NCBI GenBank assembly: GCA_963752815.1
Contig: CAVVZI010000015.1
Span: 62,001 to 126,000, forward strand
Source: Sva-07 sp963752815
GTDB taxonomy: Bacteria; Actinomycetota; Acidimicrobiia; Acidimicrobiales; Ilumatobacteraceae
Direction: 5' to 3'
DNA: 64,000 nt
The notes below the pieces were generated by a model. That model was not told the DNA's origin. It ran no database searches and saw nothing but the letters and a program-made list of their open reading frames with translations. Made by a program: the position numbers and the translations under genes. Below are positions 20,672 to 30,300 of the stretch, in pieces (the stretch's first letter is position 1; every line of letters begins with the position of its first letter).

Positions 20672-20988
20672 CGGTCTGTCCGCGGTCCTTTCGAATTCGG
20701 GTGAAGGCTCGGCAAACCCGTCATTGCGGGCCCCGAGGCACACATCCATCCTGAGCGTGCACGGTGAGGGGCCGGTAAGGGCCAGACGTGGATGACCGAA
20801 GAAATTGACCGAAGAATTGGCCAACCACCTGCGATGAGCCAGAGGTCCACCCCTCGGGCGGTTCGCTCACCGCCGACGATCTGCGATGAGCCAGAGCGCC
20901 ACCCCTCGGGCCGTTCGCTCATCGCAGGCGATCTGGGCGGCGCGGGCTCGGTGCGGCACGGGCGGGGGAAATCGGGCAGCATGAACGG
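20672..20988. repeat. Divergent intergenic region with a tandem 52-bp repeat (20829-20932)
   Basis: Two adjacent 52-bp units (20829-20880 and 20881-20932) share ctgcgatgagccagag, then ccacccctcgggc and gttcgctca. The second unit is also an inverted repeat: ctgcgatgag at its left pairs with ctcatcgcag (20918-20927). In the first unit the right arm has diverged (ctcaccgccg), so it would fold less well. The region separates htrA from the divergent MBL-fold gene and must hold both promoters. No gene is seen in it. Confidence 0.6.
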
Positions 20989-22158
20989 GTGACCACCCGA
21001 CCCGGTCGCGACGCCGGCGGAGGCCGCACGCTCATGCAGCACCAACACGACCACCACACGAACGATTCGAGCGGTAGCGAGCCGGAAGCGCCGCGCAAGC
21101 CGAAACAGGAACAGGAGGAGGCGACGACCGACGTCACCGAGGTCGCCCCCGGGATCGTGCGGACCCAGCTGCCCATCAACATGCCGGGGCTCGGCCACGT
21201 GAACTGCTACGTGTTGGAGGACGAACGGGGCATCGCCGTCGTCGATCCCGGCCTCCCGGGCCCGGAATCGTGGGACTTCCTCGTCGACCGCCTCGGGCGG
21301 GCCGGCTTCACCGTCGACGACGTCCACACCGTCGTGGTCACCCATTCGCACCCCGACCACTTCGGCGGCGCCATGCGACTCCGCTACGAATCCGGCGCCG
21401 ACATCGTCACGCACGAGACGTTCCGCACGATGTTCGACCGTGCCGACCTCAGCAGTGACGAGGATTCCGACGCCCTCGACCTCAACTCGCCCGACGATCG
21501 CGCCGCGGCGATGGAGCGCCACCTCGCCGAACCGACCCCGTGGGGAGGACGGCGCAGCGGCCCGCCGAAGGAGTTCCTCGACCGCATCCGGGCCGCCGGG
21601 GAATCGATGGAGACGACGTTCGCCACGCCGCGGCCGACGCGGCCGCTCGTCGACGGGCAGACGATCAAACTGGCGCGCCGGGAGTGGGTGGCGATGCACA
21701 CCCCCGGCCACACCTACGACCATCTCTGCCTGTACGACCCCGAGTTCGGCGTGGTGCTCACCGGCGACCACGTGCTCCCGTCGATCACGCCCCACATCAG
21801 CGGGTTGGCACCCGAGCCCGACCCGCTGGCGCTGTTCTTCGCGTCGCTGACGCGCATGGCCGAGATGACCGACATCTCCATCGCGCTCCCGGCGCACGGG
21901 CATCCGTTCGAGGACCTCCGCGGTAGGGCCGGGGCGATCATCGAACATCACGAGGAACGGCTCGACATCATCCGCGAAGCGCTCCCCGAACTCCCGAACG
22001 GCACGGTCGACGAGTTCATGCGCGTGCTGTTCAGGGAGCGGTCGTGGGGCGAGATGGCCGAGAGCGAGACGTACGCCCACCTCGAGCACCTTCGCGAGAG
22101 CGGCGAGCTCGCCAAGCACTTCGACGGCGGGCTGGCGCACTACACGCTCGTCGGCTGA
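20989..22158 (+). CDS. Metallo-beta-lactamase-fold hydrolase
   Basis: The 389-aa protein has the metal-binding motif VVTHSHPDHFGGAM, further ligands in AMHTPGHTYDH and VLTGDHVLPSI, and the closing ALPAHGHPFEDL. This is the MBL (glyoxalase II-like) fold with a C-terminal winged-helix-like region (VDEFMRVLFRERSWGEMAES...). The N-terminal 45 residues are hydrophilic with a His-rich patch MQHQHDHH, so an ATG at 21034 is an alternative start to GTG 20989. Substrate is unknown; relatives include thioester hydrolases and LACTB2-like enzymes. Confidence 0.85.
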   Translation: MTTRPGRDAGGGRTLMQHQHDHHTNDSSGSEPEAPRKPKQEQEEATTDVTEVAPGIVRTQLPINMPGLGHVNCYVLEDERGIAVVDPGLPGPESWDFLVDRLGRAGFTVDDVHTVVVTHSHPDHFGGAMRLRYESGADIVTHETFRTMFDRADLSSDEDSDALDLNSPDDRAAAMERHLAEPTPWGGRRSGPPKEFLDRIRAAGESMETTFATPRPTRPLVDGQTIKLARREWVAMHTPGHTYDHLCLYDPEFGVVLTGDHVLPSITPHISGLAPEPDPLALFFASLTRMAEMTDISIALPAHGHPFEDLRGRAGAIIEHHEERLDIIREALPELPNGTVDEFMRVLFRERSWGEMAESETYAHLEHLRESGELAKHFDGGLAHYTLVG

Positions 22159-22206
22159 ACGTCGACGCGACGCGGGTTCGGCCGGCGCTCGTCAGCCGGT
22201 GAGTGG

Positions 22207-23502
22207 TCAGCCGGCGACGTCGGCGATGGCGCTGTCGAGGATCGACAGCCCGAGGTCGAGTTCGTCGTCGGTGATGGTGAGCGGTGGCGCGATGCGGAAC
22301 ACACCGCCCATGCCACGGAGCGCGGTGATGTTCATCGACAGTCCGAGTTCGAAGCAGCGGCGTGTGATCGCGGCCCCGAGTTCCGGGCTCGGCTTCTTCG
22401 ACTCCTTGTCGCTGACGACCTCCAGGCCGACGAGCAGGCCCCGCCCGCGCACGTCACCGACACAGTCGTAGCGCGCGTGCAGTTCCTCGAGCCCGGCCAT
22501 CAGCCGTGCGCCGGCCGCAGCTGCCCGCGCCGCGAGGCGATCGCGGACGACGACCTCGATCACCTTCAGGCCCACTGCGGCAGGCAGCGGGTCGGACACG
22601 TGCGTCGTATAGAAGAGAAAGCCGCGTTCGTGGGCCTCCTCCTCGATCGCGTCGGTCGTCATCACCGCCGCCAACGGCAACCCGGCGCCGAGCGTCTTCG
22701 ACAGCGTGAGGATGTCGGGCACGACCCCGTCGCGTTCGAACGCGAACATCGTGCCGGTGCGGCCGAGCCCGGTCTGGGCTTCGTCGAGGATCAGCAACAT
22801 GTCGCGCTCGTGACAGCGCGCCTGTAACGCCGCCAGGTAGCCCGGCGGGAGGTCGAGGATGCCGCCCGACGAGAGCACCGGTTCGGCGATGAACGCGGCG
22901 AGCGCACCGACGCTCTGCCGATCGATCAGGTCGAACGCGTCGTCGAGTTCGGTGCGCCAGTCGAGGGCACCTTCACGATCGGTGAAGCGCGGCCGGTAGG
23001 CGTTGGGCGCGAACACCGCCATCGAACCGACGGCAGCAGGGCCGTAGCCGCGTCGGCCCGCCGAATACGTCGCGGCCGCGGCGGCACCGGTCATGCCGTG
23101 CCAGCTCTGGGCGAATCCGGCGACCTCCCAGCCGCCCGTCACCATCTTCGCCATCCGCAGCGCCGCCTCGTTCGACTCCGCACCGGTGGTCAACAACAAC
23201 ACCCGATCGAGACCGGGCGCGAGACCCGCCAGGGTGTCGGCCAGATCGATCACCGGACGCGACAGCATCCCGGAGAAGAGATGGTCGAGCCGGCCGATCA
23301 TGTCGGTGACGACCTCGACGATCTCGGGATGGGAGTGTCCGAGGATCGCGCTCATCTGCCCGCTCGTGAAGTCGAGCACCCGACGGCCGGCCGCGTCCTC
23401 GACGAACGCACCCGCCGCCCGCTCGGCGACGAACGGCGAGAACGTCGCCCCGTACCGCACCAGATGCCGCGTCGCTCGCTCGAGTTCCCCGTGGTCCGAC
23501 AT
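22207..23502 (-). CDS. Class III PLP aminotransferase, 2,2-dialkylglycine decarboxylase-like
   Basis: The 431-aa protein matches the dialkylglycine decarboxylase pattern: LDFTSGQMSAILGHSHPEIV, then LDHLFSGMLSRPVIDLADTL, TTGAESNEAALRMAKMVTGG and FAQSWHGMTGAAAAATYSAG. The PLP-binding Lys269 sits in DILTLSKTLGAGLP, and the cofactor Asp in LILDEAQTGLGRTG. The known enzyme decarboxylates and transaminates dialkylglycines such as 2-aminoisobutyrate with pyruvate. Nothing nearby helps test the substrate. It ends convergent with the MBL-fold gene, 48 bp away. Confidence 0.85.
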   Translation of the reverse strand: MSDHGELERATRHLVRYGATFSPFVAERAAGAFVEDAAGRRVLDFTSGQMSAILGHSHPEIVEVVTDMIGRLDHLFSGMLSRPVIDLADTLAGLAPGLDRVLLLTTGAESNEAALRMAKMVTGGWEVAGFAQSWHGMTGAAAAATYSAGRRGYGPAAVGSMAVFAPNAYRPRFTDREGALDWRTELDDAFDLIDRQSVGALAAFIAEPVLSSGGILDLPPGYLAALQARCHERDMLLILDEAQTGLGRTGTMFAFERDGVVPDILTLSKTLGAGLPLAAVMTTDAIEEEAHERGFLFYTTHVSDPLPAAVGLKVIEVVVRDRLAARAAAAGARLMAGLEELHARYDCVGDVRGRGLLVGLEVVSDKESKKPSPELGAAITRRCFELGLSMNITALRGMGGVFRIAPPLTITDDELDLGLSILDSAIADVAG

Positions 23503-23532
23503 CGGTCCATCATCGCGCGGTCCTCAGATCCT

Positions 23533-23584
23533 CGTTTGCGTCAGGATTTCTGCGGACCGGTCCGCAGAAATCCCGACGCAAACG
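23533..23584. repeat. 24-4-24 palindrome, second copy of the cgtttgcgtc family
   Basis: Arms 23533-23556 and 23561-23584 pair with one mismatch around loop ccgg. The outer 20 bases match the element at 889-940 except one base, whereas the four tip bases differ on both sides and still pair. Here it lies between two divergent genes (dgd-like and the giant operon), so it is not a simple 3' terminator. It may shield or regulate the start of the operon. Confidence 0.7.
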
Positions 23585-23623
23585 GTGGGTGGCGTCGAGG
23601 CGTGGGCGTCGCCGAGAATTCAA

Positions 23624-23652
23624 TTGACTTGCGACGGCGACGGCGCGACATT
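23624..23652 (+). promoter_or_regulatory. Possible promoter of the giant-protein operon
   Basis: TTGACT at 23624-23629 is followed by a 17-base spacer and gacatt at 23647-23652, about 50 bases before the first ATG. The -35 box is good and the -10 box poor. No other candidate stands out between the palindrome and the gene. Confidence 0.25.
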
Positions 23653-23703
23653 CGGACGGACGGTTCGGGTTCCGCGGGCAGCGCCGGCCAAGGAAGGGCA
23701 GAT

Positions 23704-24372
23704 ATGGCCGGTGGGACGGTACGTCGTGCACCTCGGGCCGCATCGCGGGCCGACGAACTCGTCAAGCTGATCGCCGTCGCGGGACGCATCAGCGATCTGC
23801 CGGTCGCCCGTCGACGATGGTTCGTGCCGATCGAGACCGACGTCGACACGGGCACGAAAGCGCCGACCGACATCCGGATTCCGCAGGCCGACGCCAACCG
23901 ACTCCTGCGCGGGTTCGTGCGTTTCGTCGCCGACATCGACGCGGGCTCAACCCTCGAGCTCGTGTGGCAGCGCGGCCACGACGAGCTGTGGGTCGACGCC
24001 GGCAGCATCACGCTGAAGTGCGCGCCGGGCATCCTGAGCACACAGCTCTCCGTCGGTTGCGACCAGCTGCCGCGTCCGGTCACCGTCACCGTGCCGTTCG
24101 CCGTCGGTCGACCCGACGCACCGCGCGGTCTGCTGATGGCGACCACCGATCGCGTCGACGCGCCGGCGATCGTCGCCGAGGGATGGTCGGCTGCGATCAC
24201 GGCGTTCTGCTGGGAGGCGATCCTCGAACTCGCCCGGCGGGTGAGCGCCGAGAGCGGCAACGACCAGCAGGGCCGGCCGCTGGTGCCCGGGGCGATCGGC
24301 GCCGACGAGGGCCTCCTCGTGGTGCAGCCGATGGCCCGCCACGACCTCAGCGGGCTGGAGCGTCAGCGATGA
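23704..24372 (+). CDS. Unknown protein, first gene of the giant-protein operon
   Basis: The 222-aa protein starts at ATG 23704, five bases after an aaggaaggg ribosome site. Upstream in-frame codons belong to another gene's antisense strand. Translation begins MAGGTVRRAPRAASRADELV with a basic N-terminus, and the rest is a soluble mixed alpha/beta sequence (e.g. GFVRFVADIDAGSTLELVWQ and AITAFCWEAILELARRV). I recognise no family, no signal peptide and no catalytic motif. Its stop overlaps the start of the next gene (ATGA), so it is translationally coupled to the 3.4k-residue protein and may be its chaperone, adaptor or a small structural partner. Confidence 0.75.
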   Translation: MAGGTVRRAPRAASRADELVKLIAVAGRISDLPVARRRWFVPIETDVDTGTKAPTDIRIPQADANRLLRGFVRFVADIDAGSTLELVWQRGHDELWVDAGSITLKCAPGILSTQLSVGCDQLPRPVTVTVPFAVGRPDAPRGLLMATTDRVDAPAIVAEGWSAAITAFCWEAILELARRVSAESGNDQQGRPLVPGAIGADEGLLVVQPMARHDLSGLERQR

Positions 24373-27300
24373 CCATCGCCGAGGACGATCTCGGCACGTT
24401 CGGCAACCTCTCGCGGGCCTTCGGACTGACGACCGCGACCGGGACGAACTCGGCCTGGTTCGGCGACCCGGCCGGCGGGCCGAGCAACCCGCACGGCCTG
24501 AAGCACATGCTGTCGGACCCCGACCAGCGCACGGCGCTGCTCGACTTCGTCGACGAGGCCCTCGGCCCGCCCGCCGGCCGCAACGTCGGTGACGTGCGGT
24601 GGATCCCGCTGTTCGCGCACGCCGACCCCACGATCGTCGTGTCGGCCGTGGTGGAGACGCTGGCGGGTTCGGTGCGCGTCGGCATCGGCGTCGACCACAC
24701 GACCGGAGACACGGCACCGTTCGTCACCAGTCGACTCCACGTGCCGCTCGTGCAGATGCCGAACGGCACCAGGGACGAACGGACGTCGACCGGGTCCGAC
24801 CCGGCGTGGTTGCTGATCGGGCACGACGGCGGGGTGATCGGCATCGAACTCGACGCCACCTTCACGACGGCGGCTCCAGTGCCGGGAGTCGCCCACCTCG
24901 GCGGGGCCCGCGTGCGCGTCGGCGTGCCGACCGGCGGCAACGAGAACGTCGAGTTCGCGCTCGATCTCGTCGATCTGCAGGTCCCGGGCGCGACCACCCC
25001 GACCACGCAGACCCTCGACGTCGACAATCTCGCCACGGTCGGTGCCGACGTCTTCGAGTTCGTCGTGGGCCTGGTGCGGGCGCAGGCAGCCGCGCTCGAC
25101 CTGAACGACGACACGTTCCGCCACATCGCCGGCCTCACCGGCATCCTCGGGTTGCGCGAGGTGGAGCACATCCCCGCGCTCCCCCTCGCCGATCTTCCGA
25201 CCGTCGGCCCGATCGCGCTCGTGCACTGGGTCGAGGAGATGCTCGGTACGACCGACGCCCGCGTCGCGTGGCTCGGCGAGCTCGCCCGCCTGGTCGGCGG
25301 GGACCCCGACCTCGACCGTGAAGCCGTGCGCTTCGTGCTCGGCGACGTGACGATCCTGGTCGGCCTGCGCGTCGACGCGGGGACCGGCGGGCACCCGATC
25401 CTCGTCCCCTGGGCCGAGGTCGACTACGCGACCCGGGCGGGCGTCACCATCGGCGGCGGCCTCGACCTGCTCGAGCTCGACACGGGAACCGGGGCCCTGC
25501 AGGCGATCCCGCAGATCCGCATCGAGGCGCTGATCGGCGCCGACTCCGCCGTGGGCGCCCCGCGGCTCCTCGACACCGGCCCGGCCCAGTTCGGTTCGGT
25601 GCACGTCGGTCTCCGGCTCGACGACCACTTCCGGCCCCAGTTCGCCCTCACCCTGCACGACGTCGACGTGTCCACCGGCGGCACCCCGCGTCACCACGAC
25701 CTCATCGATCTGTCGACGCCCGACGCCGCGCTCGACGCCGCCGACGACCTCATCGACGGTGCCATCGCCGACGCGCTCGCCGGGCTCGGCGCGGCCGGCG
25801 ACCTCCTGCGCACGCTGCTCGGCGTCGACCCACCCGCGGGCATCGACGACATCTCGCTCGGCGATCTGATCACCGACCCGCTCGGCGCGATCAAGGGCTA
25901 CTACGAGGACCTGCTCGCCACACCCGCGGCCATGAACGAGGTGCTGGCGACGCTGCGTTCGCTGATCACCGGTGAACCAGTGGTCGCGCTGGCGGGCACC
26001 GGCGATGCCGACACCCCGTGGCGGATGGTCCTGCTGACGACGGCCGGCGCCGAACTCGGCATCGCCGTGTGGCACGCCGGCGGTCATCTGGTCGTGGCGC
26101 TCGCCGCCGACGCGGCGACGCCGGTGCTCGCCGAACTCGAGGTCGCGGCCGCACTGCGCATGGTCCTGCTCGATGCGAACCTGGCGACCGGCAACGTCGA
26201 CCTCGCTTCGCACGGATCGGCCTCGTTCCGACTGCAACCGGCGCACGACGCCACAGCGGGACTCGACCTCGGGCTCGCCCGACTGGAATTCGTGAGCGCC
26301 GGCGTCGACGTGTCGTGGCACGCCACGAGCGGTCTCTCGGTCAGCGTCGCCGGCGACGGGCTCTTCGTGGAGCTGTTCGACAGTGAGGCTCGTGGGCCCG
26401 GAGGCGTGGCCCTCCCGGGAGCGCCGGTGCGGGTCGCCCTGCCGCTACCGACCATCGCTTCCGACGGGACGCTCGCGTGGACGCCGGACTGGGACGACAT
26501 CGAGCAGGTCCTCGCCCGGCTGTTGTCCGCCGCCGACGTGCCGGTGATCGACGCCGCGCTCGATCTGCTCGGCTGGAGCGTCCGCCCGGGTGCAACGGTC
26601 GGCGCCCACCTCTCGCTCAGCGCGCTGCTCGCCGATCCGGGGGTGGCCATCGCCGCGTGGGCGACCGCCATCGCGCTCGACTGCCGGCACCTGCGAGTCG
26701 CGTTCGGGGTGCTCGCCACCGTCCTGAGCGGCGGGTCGATCACCTCCCCCTACGGGTTGGGACGCGTCGATCTACCGTGGCGGGCGCCGGTCGCCGGTGA
26801 ACCGCGGGCGCCGGCGATCGTGGCGTGGACGACCCCTCCGTGCCCGCCCGACCCGCTTGCTTCGGGTGGAGCGTTCGCCCTGCTCGACGGCCTCGACGGC
26901 ATCGACCCGTCCGCCGGCGGAGCCGTGCTCGCCGCGGCGCTCCAGCGTGCGGCGGTCGAGGTTCCGGGACTCGGTGACCTGCTGTTCGCCCGCCAGCACC
27001 TCGGCGATGGGCTGGATCAGCTCGTCGCCCGCTGGACCGGGACCGATGGCGTGATCGGACCCACATCGACGATGCCGGCGGACGTCGAGACCGTCACGAT
27101 GCCGGGCTTCTCGTACGACGAGTTGGCCGCCGTTGCACGCAGCGACGGGGACGCCCTCGCGGGGCTGACCGCGCCGACGGGCGCGGTCGTCCACGTCGGC
27201 TGTGACGCGAACTGGGGTGCTGGCCACCCGGACCCGATCGACGCCACAGGGGGCAGTTCGGGGACCGCCGCGCCGACCGGGACCGTGCCGGCGACCGGTG

Positions 27301-30300
27301 ATGGCGCGTGGTTCGTGGCCGTCCCCACCCCGTCGGCGGCTGCGAGGGCCCGCACGGATCACGACGGCGTCGCGGGCCAGGCGCAGCATCTCGCCGAGGT
27401 GTTGGCGAACCGCACCGCGCCGATCGTCGTCGTGGCCGCGGGCGCCGCCGCGGCGGCCGCGCTCCGGGCCGCGGCCACCAACTCGAACATCGCCGCCGTC
27501 GTCACCGTCGGCGCGCCGTGGTCACCGATCTCGGTCAGCGGTCTCCAGTCGGGTCTCGGCGGCGATGCCCTGGCGCTGCTGCGTCGTCTCGTCCCCGCCA
27601 CCGCCGAGCCGCTCCCCGACGATCTCCTCGCCCAACAGGCCTGGCCGGCCCGGCGCGGCGCCGGCATGGTGCGGCGAGCGGTGGCGGTCACCGGTCCGTC
27701 CGATCTGCCGTCGGCCGGGGCGGAGACGCGGCGCAGCGACCTCGAGGTGCGGGCGATGTTCGGGCTGCTCGACGCATCCGACGCCGTGCAGGCGCTCGCC
27801 GCGATGGTCGTCGAGGCGGTCCGCGATCTCTCGGCCGCAGCCATCGACGAGACCGCGGAACTTGCGACCGGCCAGCCCGAGCATCTCCACGTCGGCGTCG
27901 ACGTGCCGGCGCTGAGCACGTCGATCGGCGGGATCACCGTGGGTGCCGGCGCGACGATCGAGTTGCTGCACCTCGCGCCGCCCGCCGCGCCGGGTGACCT
28001 ACCGACCCTCGACGCGGTGCGCGAACTCGTCGTGCGCCTCGAACTCGGAGTCACCGACGGGTGGCTCCTCGGCGGGCCCGGCGCCACCGTGCGCGATGTC
28101 GAGGTGCGCTGGATCGAGGCGCTCGTCCACGTCCCCCTGGCGGTCGACGGGACGACCCCCGGATCGGGCTTCACCGAGATCGTCCTTCACGACGCCCACG
28201 TCTTCGCCGTCGATCGCCCGCGGTGGGTCGTCCGTGCCGATGGTGCTGCGACGATCGGTCCTCCCTCGATCGATGGGGCTCTGAGCGCGGCGACCACCGC
28301 GCTGCCCGAGGTGAAGATCCTGCTCGGTCAGGTGATCGGACGGATCGTCGACACGGCACCCACCCTCGCCGAGGTGTTCGAGGCGATCGGCGTGATCCGC
28401 GCGGATGGCCTCGATCCCGACGGGCTCGATCGGCTCCTGTACGACCCGGGCACGTTGCTGCGTCAACAGATCGCGGCCGACGTCGCGGCCGTGGCCAGGG
28501 CCCTGGCCACGATCATCGGATCGCCCGTCGATCCGCTCCGACCACCGAGCGCCATCGACGTGGTGGTCGGCCCGGCGCGTGTGCGGTTCGACCTGGCGAC
28601 GGGATCGGTGTCCGGGCACGTTCAACTGGCGATCGATCCGATGCCGCCGATCGCCATCGATCTCTCGATCGCGTCGAGCGCGGCGCAGGTCGAGGTCAGC
28701 GTCGGCAGCATCGAGCCCCTCGTCGGCGGCGTCGCCCTCCACGTCTCGGCCGCCACCGGCAGCACCACGTCGGGAGCTCGCGTCAGCGTCGAACACCGTG
28801 CTCCGGACGGCAGCGTTCCGGCCACGAGCGTGTCGGTGCCGGTCTTCCCGACCGCCGATGTCGACGGGCTCGTCGACCTCGCCGCGCGGTTGCTGCCGGC
28901 CGCGCTGCTGCAGGCGGCGGCCACGACGATGCGCGGGGCGGCCACCGAGGCCGGGCTGGCAGCCCTCGATGCCGCCCTCGACGCGCTCGCCCTGCTCCGG
29001 GCAGCCGACGAGGCGGGGCGTCGATCGGTGATCCTGCCGTTCGGGTTGGTCGGTGATCCGGTCGCCTGGCTGCAGCAGCGCGCCGATCCGCTCGCGGCAA
29101 CGGTGGCGCTGATGGAGGCCCTCGCGCCGGTCGTGGTTCCCGACCGTGGCGCGCAGCCGGGATGGCCATTCGATCCGGCGTTCGGCGTGACCTATGGCGT
29201 CGCGTCGGGCCGCCTGGGTGTCGTCGCAGGCCTCCACCTCACCGAGACCGTCGACGGCGCCGCCGTCAGAGTCGATGTCGGCGCCGGACTCTCGGTGGGG
29301 CCGACCGGCGCACCGTTGCCCGTCGTCGAGGCCACCCTCACCGTCGACGGCTGGGGTCTCCGGCTGCGGTCGCAGCCCCGGTTCGCCCTGGAACTCCTGC
29401 GTCCGGCACCGGCGACCGCGATCGAGTTGTGGCCCGAGTCGCCGGGCATCGGCAGCATCATCTCCGACGTCGGCACCTCGCTCGTACCGGTCGCCCTCAA
29501 TGCCCTGGCCGCCCACCGCAACGACGCCGGATCGAGCCTGGTCAAGGACACGGGCGCCGCGGTGTACGAACTCGGCGACGCGCTGGCGATCATGGAGGGC
29601 GCTGTCGGGAACCGCCAATTCACCGCCGGACTGATCACGGACTTCGTGTCCTCGCCGACCAAGCTGGTCGAGCGGATCCCGAGCCTCGCGTCCGCGGGCC
29701 TCGGTCAACTGGCGCACGCGCTCGACCCGACAGGGGACGTCGTCGCGACGTCGGTACTGCCGAGCGGGGCGCGTCGTTTCGAGTTCGGCGACGAGGGAGC
29801 GATCCACCTCGACATCGGTTCGAGCGACAGCACGCCGTGGATCGACATCGGCGGCACGTTCGCCATCGAGGCTGTCGTTGCCGGCGTGCCCGAGACACTC
29901 GGTCACGTCGTGGTCGAGCACCTGCGCATCACCCCCACCGGCGTGCAGGTCGAGGCGCGTGTGGGGCCCGTCCGCATCGACCTCGGCTCGACCAAGCTCT
30001 TCCCGATCGTGGTGGTGCGCGCGGGCGTGTCGGGGAACTCGTTCACGCGCCTGATCGGCATCGGGGTGGGGCTCGACGGCGAAGGCGCGCAGTCGGTGGA
30101 GTTCCGTTGGACCCTCGACGGCCACCCTCCCGAGCTCGTCGCGGTCACCCGGGGCACCGGCAGCGACGCCCTCGACCACGAGATCGCGCACGTTGCGATG
30201 CAACTCGTCGGCGTCGCCGTGTCGCTCGCGTCGGGCATCCTCGCCGAACAGCTCGCGACCGTGATCACCGACGATGCCGCCGAACGGCTCGACGGAGTGG

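Noticed and set aside
23817..24368. An earlier start for the giant protein
   Set aside because: Upstream codons are Arg-rich shadow of the 222-aa gene; the ATGA overlap at 24369 is a natural start.
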